Part shown: in pieces, positions 32,641 through 43,639 of the stretch
How the letters are laid out: each line of letters begins with the position of its first letter
Numbering within the stretch: the first letter of the stretch is position 1
NCBI GenBank assembly: GCA_035079385.1
Contig: JAVHKY010000024.1
Location: forward strand, 7,750,001 to 7,814,000
Reading direction: 5' to 3'
Origin: Aspidiotus rigidus
Lineage: Eukaryota > Arthropoda > Insecta > Hemiptera > Diaspididae
Length of the DNA: 64,000 nt
Translations under genes and position numbers: made by a program
Notes under the pieces: generated by a model
The model's input: the letters and a program-made list of their open reading frames with translations, nothing else
Told to the model about the DNA's origin: nothing
Database searches by the model: none

Positions 32641-35240
32641 TACGAAGTTGACCAAAAATCGACCTGATCGTGATTTCAGTCTATACTGGCACGTGCTTCG
32701 AGGTACATAACCCTTATCCCTGCGTGTCTACGAGCATGAGGCTCACTTTTATTGACAGTCAGTCTAGCTTTGACCTAAATTTTCTGCACATAGAAAAACG
32801 TGACCGTCAGTCTAACTGATCTACCGAAATGATGACACGTGCCTCGTGACCCAATTCTATAATCCACATGGTACCCGAAAACTGACCCGGAATCTATACG
32901 CATACCACATCAGAGCTCATTCGTTTTAGTGGCTATATACACGGTATTAAAAACTCTTCTCGCATTCTTCGTACATTGTTGGCTAGTTTAACTTCCTTTT
33001 AAGCGCATAATATTATTACGACTTTATACGTGCGGCCGTTATTAATGAATTTATGGTCGTGTAAGCTGAACAGTCAGTCGAAATAATAGCGTCAATGATT
33101 AGCGGCATTAAGCTACGTAGAACATACAATTTTACAGCGTTCGTAAAATTTCGAGCATTATTGCCGTTTTGGGGCGAATATTGTGCCAGCGTCTCGCTAT
33201 AGGCGTTCATGTTTTATTTATCGCCTCGTAAAGCTTTCATCAGCGCTCGAAGACGTCGCCACCACCTCCGCTCTACTGTCATCAGCGTCTTCCGTCGTTT
33301 TGCTCTCGAAATTCCTACATCAGCACCGGTTATCGCGTACGATATGATTTTTTACGATTTCTATATGTACTCTACGTATATACAGCGTGTGCATATTTTG
33401 CACAGATTTTTGACGAAGTGCGCTAGCTGCCTTCGTATATAGATTGAAGCAATAACGAGAGCGCGTGTTTAAGTAGTTTTCCAGAAAATGACGAATTATT
33501 GTACTCGTGCGAGCGAATGTAGAGAAAAGTCATTACTTCTGGCAGGTGAAATGATGGCACTGGCCTATGAGATACAAACGTGTATGCCTGATGAGCATCT
33601 TGAATTCTTCGCAGGCACCCTCTTCACATATCGATGTATTTACGAGCTATGTTTGCGCAGCAGCCCTCTATATTTATATTATTTATGGAAAGTACATCTT
33701 TAATAACCGAATCATGCACGTGACTGCACCAAACATGTTCCCTTTACGATAACGCCATAATCGGTAATTTACTTTCACCGACGGCTGATATTTGCAAACA
33801 TTTTCAAACAACAATAATCGTAATTCATGCTGTCTGGTACGAGTGTAGGCCATACATATACACGTCTTTTTTCTACATTTAGTAATGATAATCGAGAAAA
33901 TTCCACCAGCGTAGCATACGAAAAACGTGCATGGCGTCGTCGTTATTCGAGCAAAATAAAAAAGTTCGGGAAAAAAGGCATAAACGGACCCTACTTGTGC
34001 ACTCGTATGTCGCAAACCACCCTCCTATTAAGTGCAGAAGGCATACCCGTAATGGCGGTCATCGAAGCATCGAGAGGGTGGCGTCTATCGCAGCCATTGT
34101 TATTCCGTCGACGTCGTTCTCGTCGTCGTCACCGTTGTCATCCTTATATTCCATTTCCTCGTATCGCGAATATATACGATAACGAACGGCCATAAAAAAT
34201 TATTGTAACTGCGAAATATTGAAAGCAAAAAAAAAATTCAATTTCATTCCTTCGGTTATGGGCATTTTTTCTTTCGCACCACTTTCTCGTAGTATGCGTA
34301 CTTTCTCTTCCATTTTCTGGTTATAATCTTTCATTATTGTTATCATCATCGTTAGCGTCGAGCATACAAATGCTTGAGGTATTAAATTACGATATTATGC
34401 ACGATACGAGAGGTGATGTTTGCCGATGGTGGTATAGCTCAGCATAAAATTACTACGAGGGAGAAGAAATTGTACAATCAAAAATTCTCTTCCAGATCAT
34501 GTTCGTGTTATTGGTATTACACCAATGCAGTGGTTGAAAAATTGTGTTACGCACCCGAGAACTCAAGCTTCGACCAGATTCTAGAAGTCCTCCTTTCCTC
34601 CCTGAAAAAACTAAACGTTTATGCTGTAAAATGTGAACGTTGTAGCTTACGATGATCTATGGGCACTATAATTCTTATGCCATTATATAACCCTCTCTCC
34701 TCCTCCTGAAAATTTTCCTCACCATACGACAAGAAATTTATGAGAAAAAAAAAGTCGTTCAATTTACTACATAATACAGAACAGATGGACCAATCGATAC
34801 TGAGAGAAAAGTTCGGTTAACATAACCAGATTTTTCGGTTCGCGAATATTTCTTTAACAATAGATCAATTTCCTGTTACGTCACAGCACTGATACCTGTA
34901 GGCAAGAGTACCGAAAGAGAAGTACATCAGCTTCCAGCAGCTCCACTAGTAACATCATAAGAATAAAGGAAAATTTTGACCATTCATTCGACGCTGAAAA
35001 AAGAATGAACATAAGAATGAAAAATGGGTTTTCAAATACAGGAAAGCTTGAAGATTGTGCAAATCTATTTCTTATTCTTGACTTGTTTGGTTTTAGACGA
35101 GAAAAGACGGTTTCATGATTGATTTCTAGTTGCAGTGATGAAAGATTCAGAGTACAACTATTTTTTTTTCTCAGAAACGAGAGTGGAGGGTGAATAAACG
35201 CATACTAACTCTCATTGCTCAATTTTCGGTTTTCTTTACA
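32640..35240. other. No supported gene; non-repetitive, partly CpG-rich
   Basis: 32.9-34.3 kb is unique-looking with many CG words (for example GTCGTCGTTATTCG and TCGTCGTCGTCACCG). Frames of 60-120 codons overlap on both strands, lack domains, and look like chance ORFs. May contain host regulatory or intronic conserved sequence. Confidence 0.35.
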
Positions 35241-35242
35241 GC

Positions 35243-35364
35243 TCGAACTACCAGAAAAAGTTTCAAGCTTTTGCTGGTGTCATGTATTTGACATCCAGCG
35301 AAATTAAACGTTTCGTGTGTATCAAGGGATGCTCAACTTTTCAAAGTTTTCAAGTTCCTCAAGG
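35243..35364 (+). CDS. Weak candidate exon
   Basis: TTTTCTTTACAG precedes 35243 and CAAG/GTCAGT follows 35364. One frame is open through the segment and beyond (NYQKKFQAFAGVMYL...). No recognisable domain, composition AT-rich, donor only moderate. Could equally be chance. Confidence 0.15.
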
Positions 35365-35494
35365 TCAGTTTAAGGCGGACTTCAATGTCACCCTTTTCTT
35401 CAAATCTCTCGCAAAAAAATTCTACAGTAAAAAAGAATTGCAAAAGTAAGGATTCTTGTTTCATTTTTTTTCTCTCTTTTTAAAACGAATTAAG

Positions 35495-35632
35495 CAGGCG
35501 CGGATCCACGGGGGGTAAATGGGGTAAAATCCCTTAGAAAAACCTAAAAAACAAAAAAAAAAAATGTAAAAAGAAAGGTCCTTCAGACTTTTTTTGGATT
35601 ACCCCCAAAGTGATCGTCTGGATCCACGCCTG
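35495..35632. mobile_element. 138-bp hAT-type MITE
   Basis: The termini are CAGGCGCGGATCCA and the reverse complement of CAGGCGTGGATCCA (14 bp, one mismatch), an end type typical of non-autonomous hAT elements. The centre is an A-rich spacer flanked by GGGGGTAA and TTACCCCC inverted words. No clean 8-bp duplication is visible (TTAAG versus TAAAG only), so the insertion is old or the ends have decayed. Confidence 0.65.
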
Positions 35633-35829
35633 TAAAGAGCATACGTTGATTTCGTTCCTCTCATACTCAACAGAAAATTTGACAAACGATCCCTTCGTTA
35701 ATTTATATTTTTGCTATTTCATCTAGGGGTGGAGGAGTCATAGTACGCCCTGGGTAAAATTTTTCAAAGTTCCCTTAATTAGGTCACAGTCATTGATTAG
35801 TGATAACATCATTTTAACGAAAATTCAAT

Positions 35830-37070
35830 AGTTTATTAAACAGTAGTCACAGTCAAAAAACCGTTACTGTTTCTTGAGTCGGTTTTCCCAGAGGAGTCCC
35901 ATGGCGTTGTGAATTTTTTTTCAAAAGTAGTCCTAGTTGAGAAAGCCTGAGGGGTTTTGGTAATGCGACTTCTTGTGGAAGTTTTTCTATGACTACTTTC
36001 CCGTCAAGAAATCGTTACTAGTTTGTGACGGTTTTTTCAAAAAACTTTTCATGACGTCATGGTAACAAAACTGGGACAGCCTTTTAGGAAGGTTTTTTCA
36101 AGAGTATAGTTTTATTCAAGAAACCCTAACGGCTTCTTGTAAGACAGTTTTTTCAGGAGTAGTTCCAGTCAAAAAACCGTTATATTTTTTGTGACGGTTT
36201 TCTCAAAAGTAGTTTTATGACGTCGTGGTAACAAAACTGGGACCGTTTTTTAACAAGGTTTTTTCAAGGGCAGTCAGTTTCTTGCGAAGGTTCTTCGCGA
36301 TAGTTTTTTCAGGAGTAGTTTTTAGTAAATAAATCATTACAGTCTGAGTGACGATTTTTCCAAAGAAATCTCATGACATCATGGTAAACGAACTATGACG
36401 ATTTTTATGATGGTTTTTTCAAGAGTAGTCCTAGTGGAAAAAAACTTTGACAAGTTATTGGGACGGTTTTTCCAAAAATATGTGTATAACAAAATTGTTA
36501 CAGTTTTTGTGACCGTTTTCCAAAAAGAGGTTTTAAGACGTCAGGGTAACAAAACTGGGGCAGGTTTTTAAGAGAGTTTTTTCAAGAGCAATCCTCGTCA
36601 AGAAACCCTAACAGTTTCTTGTGACAGTTTCTGGGGGTAGTTTTTCCAGGTAACAAAAGTATGACTTTGTGATTGTTTTTTCAAGAGTAGTCCTAGTGAA
36701 AAAAGACCCTGACAATTTATTGTGACGGTTTTTCCAACAATACGTATGTGTAGATCGAAATTGTTAAAGGTTTGGGGACAGTTTTTCTAAAAGAAACCCC
36801 CACAGTCTCTTTCGATGGCTTCTTGGGGTAATTTTTCCAGGAGTAGTTCCAGTTGAAAAACCGTTACGATTTTTGTGATGGTTCTTTAAAAATAGGTTTC
36901 AGAATATCATGGTAACAAAATTGTGCACAAAATCGCGACGGTTTTTTTAAGAAGGTTATTTCAAGAGTGATTCCAGTAAAAAAAAAAAAAAACAAGAAAA
37001 AAGAAGGCACTATTTCTTGTAACGGTTCTTCTAAGAGTAGATCTAGTCTTAGAATGCTAAGAAGTAAATT
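35830..37070. repeat. Degenerate array, higher-order period about 160 bp
   Basis: TGACGTCATGGTAACAAAAC-type words recur at about 36052, 36218, 36374, 36535 and 36903. Between them are repeated TTTTTTCAAGAGTAGTCCTA and AAGAAACCCTAACAG / TTGTGACGGTTTT phrases, some inverted relative to each other. About six to eight diverged units. The simple words GTTACAGTTT and AACCGTTAC make it partly self-complementary. No ORF; the unit is not related by eye to the other repeats here except for TGACGTCA. Confidence 0.7.
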
Positions 37071-37392
37071 CAACCAGTTTTTTTTTCATTGAAGGATTTT
37101 TAACTACGTCTCCCCTCACAAATTTTTCTCTGAAACCACGTCTTTTGAAATACTTGCAAAACTTCAAATAATGTTCTGTCTGTTAAATGGTAGAAGAGCA
37201 CCACAATACTTTGACCATCATTTTTGCCCTCGATTAGACATTAAATTCTCCCATTTATTCCCAAATATCAATAATTAAATTTCTTAAAACAGATAATTTT
37301 GAAGAAATTTTTGGGTGATCACGTTTTAAACGTAAAAAAGTATTCCTTCTTCTGAAGAAACGAATGAAATTTAGTATGGAGTCACAGTGGTC

Positions 37393-37979
37393 CAGTGGCG
37401 TAGATAGGGGGGATATGAAGGATATATCCCCCCATTGCTTCGAAAATTGAAATTTCGAGCTCAATGGATCGAAGAGTTTCCGTGGTTGCCCTATTCTCAA
37501 ACGGAATGTGGTGTTTTTTGCGTCCTATGTGTGGCACTCGCCTCTACTGGTGGTGGAAGTTCTCAGCCGTTTTGTAAATTCAAGGGGGGAGGAGAGGAAA
37601 ATCTCGATAAATCGTTAGGTTTATTGTTATACCAAAGAAAAATCCTCCCGCCTCCTGTCGAATTTCGCTACTGGGGTACCAAATCGGGTGCTCCTCTAAA
37701 TAGTTTTTCCAACACTTTCTTGAACAAGAGTTTAGGAGTCATGAAATCAAGCAATATCATATCGATGCAGTATCTAATACAACTACCTCCTTGACTTGCA
37801 TGGCTGACCGGGGACAAGGAGTTGAAAATCGAGTGAATGAACTTAGAAAGAAACATGTAATCGAGAATAGGGTCAATATCACCCCTACGTGGAAGCAATA
37901 ATTGTTCTCTTCTTTTTTCTTTCTTTCCTGGGGAAAAAATATTCTCCCTCCCCATTGCGAAATTCTATCTACGCCACTG
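37393..37979. mobile_element. 587-bp non-autonomous hAT element with 8-bp TSD
   Basis: Ends CAGTGGCGTAGATAG (37393) and its exact reverse complement ending at 37979: 15-bp TIRs of a well-known hAT type. The 8-bp target duplication CAGTGGTC is perfect (37385-37392 and 37980-37987). The interior contains CCCCCATTGCTTCGAAA / CCCATTGCGAAAT partial inversion and unrelated filler, with no transposase. It differs from the autonomous hAT at 25 kb, so it was mobilised by another transposase. Confidence 0.9.
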
Positions 37980-38426
37980 CAGTGGTCGGTCTCTTGGTTC
38001 AACCATAACGGTACCCAGAATGAGAATTGCATGGTAGAGCTGCCATACGTCGGAACCATGACTGATGATGAAGAAATTGTAAAATAACTTCTAAAGGTTA
38101 TATTTTTCTGAACTGATACTACAAGACGTTACCAAAAACTTCCCCAGAGTGAAAAACGGTCAGCAAAAACAAAAACGCAATTATTTCTAAGAGGGCTATT
38201 AGAAGGGAAGAGATTGTGGTCTCAGGTTGCTCAAAGAAAGGAAGGAAGGAAAGGTAGTGCGCGACAGAATTTTCCAAATTTCGCTCTTAGAGATTCATTC
38301 ATATACGCAAAAAAACGAGTGGAAATTTTGCAACCAAGTTTGCCCACAGTATTCATATCTTCATTCTAATCATTTTATCATCTTCGATAAGATGAATAAA
38401 ACTAAAATTGGTACCGTCCTCAAGGT

Positions 38427-38555
38427 ATTTTCGCTCAATGTAAACAGATGTGGAATCCGGAAAATCAAGTGGTGGTGGTGGTGGGTCCAGGAGAAACGTT
38501 CATCATCACCACTTGATTTTTTAGATTCCACATCTGTTTACATTGAGCGAGAATA
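38427..38555. repeat. Near-perfect 49-bp-arm hairpin
   Basis: 38427-38475 and 38507-38555 are reverse complements with about 4 differences; both contain CTCAATGTAAACAGATGTGG. The loop of about 31 bp is GGTGGTGGGTCC-rich. The 129-bp size suits either a tiny palindromic MITE or a transcribed small-RNA hairpin. No target duplication is certain. Confidence 0.75.
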
Positions 38556-38599
38556 GTCCTTACGTCCTTACTCTGAGCCGATCAAAACTTGAAGCATTC

Positions 38600-41500
38600 T
38601 TTTAGGAAGATGATCCTAAAACGCAAGATATAACTTGAAGAAATTAAGTTTTTTTCTTTTTTTTTTTTCAAATCGATTACACAAATTACTCCAACCTAAA
38701 TTTTCTCATGTGGTCAACATTTCACCGCACAGCGCATCGAGAGAGATTCCATTTTAAAAATGTATGACCCATCAAAGGGCGTTTTCCATAAAAAGATCAT
38801 TTCACTCTAATAATGAAGGAACGAAATAGTCTCGCCTCATTATGAATGTATCTGCAAATGTGAAGAAACTTCGCTATACAAACCCAGCTATACATCGAGC
38901 CGAGCCAAAGAAAAGAGATAAATCAGATAGTAGAGGTTTACATTAAATGAAGCTTAGTTTTGGGATGATATGAGCTTACAGTAGCTCTTCAGAATTAAAT
39001 AGTTTGGTTTTGACAAGACAAATAGATAGACATGTGTTACCTCAGCGCAGAAGTTTATTAAAAGACTTGGTAAATAGTTGGTACGGCAAAGTTGTATAGA
39101 AAGTTTCTTAAACGAAGCGACAAGGATAGAAAAGGCGCTGCGGAATATAGCATCGTCTTTCGGTTAAAATTTATTTCAGCTGCTCGCTATATGTGCCATA
39201 TTCGAGTGTGATGGAAGAAAGTTTTGCAGGCGAAGGCAGCCCGCGCGTGTCGCTCCCTCTGCAACTTGATGTCGTCTGTTCTTCGCATCATGTGGCCTTC
39301 ATTTCGGCCTCTGAAGACGCGCGATCGCGCGTACACCGATGCCGAAAATTTTACTTTCGTCTATATTACATATTAGTTTTCGCTAACTCGGTGGATTTGA
39401 AACGACGCGCGGCACGATTCTATATAATGAACTTTCTGTCGTGCGGAAAGTATAACGCCTGGAATGATTCTGTCCCTCTCTCTCTTGGCATTAATCTTGT
39501 TCGTTTCTTTGTCCACATGCCCACTTAAGGAAACCACCTTCATTAGAATCCTTCAAGACATTGCGGGTAAGGGTTGATTTTCTCTTTTCTCTCGCGTATC
39601 AATCATGCTCGTCTTTGTCTGCATGCCCACTTACAGAATCCTCCATCGTTAGAATCTTCCAAAAGCCATTTAGAAGAACTATTTTCGTTAAAATGCAGCA
39701 TACGGGTGGTTTCTTGACCTTTCATCTTTTCCATGGAGAACGCGTGTAGGCGTGAAGAGATTTATAGAAATAAAAGGTATTTCGACGGGTGACTCTCTCA
39801 CTCTTTCGACGCCTACACTTATATAAATAAATCAAGTTAATGAATTAATATCGAGTTGCCGACAACTTTCAGCGATACGACGACACAAAGACGATGTCAC
39901 AGCACGATAAAAGCGTGACCAAATAATAAAGAAAGCGAGCCAAGGCTGACGGCGCGGCTTTGAAAATTGATGGAAAACGAACAACATCAACCGTCTTGGA
40001 AAGTTTTACTTGAATTTTCGATTTTCTTTCTTTCGGTTCTTTTTAGCAGACAGTCTGCTTTTTCGCAATGACGTGTATTCGATGGTAATTATCCGTCACT
40101 GCTGTCTTTTGTCGCACATTCGTTCAGCTTATACCCTTTCCGCCTTTTTTCGAAGTAGTCGGCTATTTCCTCAAAGAGGGAAAGAAAAAAACTTTCGGTT
40201 TTATTACAGTAAACTCGTGCAGCTTAAACTGAGTCGACTGTTTCCGTTTTTGCTGTACACTTTTCTCTCGGTATCCCCCTCGATTTCATTCCGTTCTCTC
40301 GCCAAGAGAGTATAGCGATATCGGTATAATGTTGTACTGTAATTTTCGTCGTCGTTTCTTATTATTACCGAGCGACCATTCGAATGGGTCCGGCTTCGTA
40401 TTTCGGGTCCTCGTTAAGCATTTGTTAAGAATCTAATATCGCGGCGAAATTTAATCCGACTTAATGCGTAGAGAGGCGCGCATTCTAGATTAGAATGCGA
40501 TTTAGCGTTCAACTTTCGTAGTATACTTTGAGAAGAAACTCGAAAAACAAAGGAAGAAAAGAAGATCAGATCAATGGAGGGAAATTAGCATCGAAAATGC
40601 ACTATTTCGGTGTGATACTACCCACAACTTCTGATTTTACTTTGAAAACAAATTCACCCTTAGACGATCCGAGCTTTTAGGACTTAAGCTTTCTACAACT
40701 GGAGCTTATAGGCTCGCTAATTGGGCATTGTTTCTCGCGTTTGAATGATTTAGGGTTCGAAAATGAAAATTTCATTTTAACCAGGACACTATATTTCATC
40801 GCCTTTACGAAAATTTGTAACAAGAAAAGATGGAAGATAGATTACGTTGCATTAATGCATAACTTAATTCTTATTTTCTATCGAAATATTTTTAATTAAG
40901 AACGAAACATTCATGCAAATGGTGAGAAGACGCTTAATCTACATTATGTAGAAGAGACGGTGATTGAATGAAATTACATATTATGTATATTTCTAGGGCT
41001 GGAATCTGTTTCATAGGTCGGAAAATGATTTTTCTTTCCCGCAAATCAAAAATTTTGCTGAATTCTTTAAGAAACACACGGTTTTTAATAGTTTTGAAAG
41101 TATATTCAACGCTGAAGAAAACATTTTTCATTACTTCTATAGAACCCTTGAAATGGATACAAAAAATGGAAAGAAACTCCCTCTCATAAATAACAACCTT
41201 ATGAATATCACATTAAGTAAATCTTCATCTTGGACGCACGCGAACATTTGTCATTAAGATAATTTATACTCGCAGAGCGGGTTCCATTCGCAACTATAGC
41301 GACCCCGCTTAGGAAACATAAATTCCATCGAGTTTTTGGCTCGTGTTCTAAAAAGAGGTCTAATCTTATTTTGTCAAAATATTATGTTCATGATGCAATG
41401 TTATTTTGAGAATGTTTCATGATTCTAAATTTGTATCATATAAAAAGTTAAAGTTGGTTTTAGGTTTTAAAAAAATTTTTTAAATCGTGTTCAAATATTT

Positions 41501-41980
41501 GTGAAACTTGAAGTTATTAGTGCGTACCTAATGATGATTTTTCTATTTTATAAATAATCATTTAAAAATTGTAATAATCATTAATAATTTTATGTAGGTA
41601 TTCTACAATTCTAATTTAACGATTTGGTTGAATTTAAAATTAATTTCTTAGGTGGTATTCAAAAGAGAAGTACGTATTTGATAATTTATCTAAAAAATTG
41701 ATATTTCTATATATAAATACAAAACTAATTAAAATCTAGAACTATAAATTAAATTCAATGTCGAGGAATCTATTATCTTAAAATTCAGACAACTATAACG
41801 CGTGCACCTCTGGTACAACTCCCGTAACTGACGCGCGCCTTAGTGGGAGACTGCAACATTTCAAAATCCGCAACATTGCAATATCAGCTCGAAGCCACCT
41901 TCATTACCTTTAAATCGGTAGCAGCAACCAGCATGTTTGTTGCTTGTTGCAACATTGTAATATTGCGCTCTTTGTAGAAG
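38600..41980. other. No supported gene; unique, CpG-rich in 39.1-40.6 kb
   Basis: No TE fragment, structural RNA or domain-bearing ORF found. 39.18-40.55 kb is enriched in CG words relative to the flanks and free of the dispersed repeats, so it may be regulatory or exonic-adjacent host sequence. 41.3-41.8 kb is very AT-rich. Confidence 0.35.
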
Positions 41981-42028
41981 CAGGGCTGCTTAGGCAAGCC
42001 AAAGCCATTAGCCGTTAGCCGTCAACTG

Positions 42029-43088
42029 TTGGCCGAGCAATTTTTATCCAGAATTTGCTAGCCGTTGGCTAGCTAATGAAATCACGTTAGCTGTTAGCCA
42101 TTCAAATTGGCTAATATTTTCTCTTCCCCACACCTTACCCCTCCACACTGGAGTGACCCCTCCCCAGCGAGCCATTAGCCATTATATTTTGGCCCAAAAT
42201 TGGCTAGCTATGAGACTGGGTTAGCCGTTAGCTGATAGCCGAAGCCAATCAATTTTTAAGGGTTAGCTTTTAGTCAGGTTTTTAGCCAATACAATTGGCT
42301 AAGCGACCCCGCGTAGAAGAGCCTATGGTGATTGGCTACATAAGAAGCAACTTGACAACACTGTTGTACACAGTTGAATCAAATGATCATGGAAAAGTCA
42401 TTTGTCACGTCTGTAATAAATGTATAATGAGCCACCGAGGGCTTGATAGACTTGCAGAATGCTGACTGTTTGGTGGCTTTGCTACTCACAGCCATAATGC
42501 GTAATTTGTGACCATAGAACAAAGCTACATATTTTATATCCATGTTTTGCTTTTTGGCCGAGCAATTTTTATCCAGAATTTGCTAGCCGTTGGCTAGCTA
42601 ATGAAGTCACGTTAGCCGTTAGCCAATTCAAATTGGCTAATATTTTCTCTTCCCCACACCTCACCCCTCCACACTGGAGTGACCCCTCCCCTACTTCAGC
42701 CATTAGCGAGCCGTTAGCCATTATATTTTGTCCCAAAATTGGCTAGCTGTTGGCTAGCCAATGAAACTGGGTTAGCCGTTAGCTGATAGCCGAAGCCAAT
42801 CAATTTTTAAGGGTTAGCTTTTAGTCAAGTTTTTAGCCAATACAATTGGCTAAGCAACCCCGTGTAGAAGGACCTGTGGTGATTGGCTACATAAGAAGCA
42901 ACTTGACAACACTGTTGTACACAGTTGAATCAAATGATCATGGAAAAGTCATTTGTCACGTCTGTAGTAAATGTATAATGAGCTACCGAGGGCTTGATAG
43001 ACTTGCAGAATGCTGACTGTTTGGTGGCTTTGCTACTCACAGCCATAATGCGTAATTTGTGACCATAGAACAAAGCTACATATTTTAG
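42029..43088 (+). repeat. Tandem duplication, unit about 525-535 bp
   Basis: The unit starts TTGGCCGAGCAATTTTTATC at 42029 and again at 42554 and ends ...CTACATATTTTA. The copies are highly similar, with a few small indels, so the duplication is recent. The first third is made of GCCGTTAGCC / TTGGCTAGC words, a local degenerate microsatellite. Each copy also encodes a short frame (VICHVCNKCIMSHRGL..LAEC and the near-identical ICHVCSKCIMSYRGL) that resembles a BED/C2HC-like zinc-finger remnant ending in a stop. No larger ORF. Confidence 0.85.
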
Positions 43089-43639
43089 CTTTTTCTGCAG
43101 TAAATAAATGGTTCAGAAAATGGATACAAGAAATGAATCATGATCATTGAACAATACTATCCAAGAACAACAATTTTCCTATCTTTTGAGAGCAGAAAAA
43201 ATCTGATCGCGGACTTACATTTGTTTTGTTTCAATTTTTAGAAACAAATACATTAAGCTACTTTTGAACTAATTCCCGGACAGTTTGGACCAAGAATAAC
43301 CAAAGTAATTGAAATAGAAAGAGTTTGTGTTCCATAAATGTACTATAATAACTGGACATAACCCCACAATCAAATTTCTTGGATCAAGGATGGTTTTGTT
43401 CTATGGTCACAAATTATAATTGTGTACTGAGGCCTATTGAAAATCACAACAACGCTCGAGAATGCAGCCATTGTTGGAGGGCAGTGATCATGCACACAAT
43501 TCAAGTATAATTAATTGACAAGACCCATATTTTTGCCTGTCATATATGCTACTTGAAGATGGGCATTGTTAATCATAAATTTCTCAAAAATATTCCTTCA
43601 TGTACCACAAAGTAACTTTTCACGACCACTTTTCATTTG

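Noticed and set aside
33827..34195. 122-codon plus-strand ORF, Arg-rich
   Set aside because: Arises from GTCGTC simple repeats; a second plus frame and a minus frame overlap it.
37435..37794. 119-codon plus ORF
   Set aside because: Contained within the non-autonomous hAT element; no transposase similarity.
38060..38090. CTGATGATGAAGAAATTG
   Set aside because: Has CTGATGA and GAAA words, but no stem II hairpin between them.
38227..38556. 109-codon plus ORF ending in the hairpin
   Set aside because: Its C-terminal third is the palindromic hairpin with a Trp run from GGT repeats; no domain.
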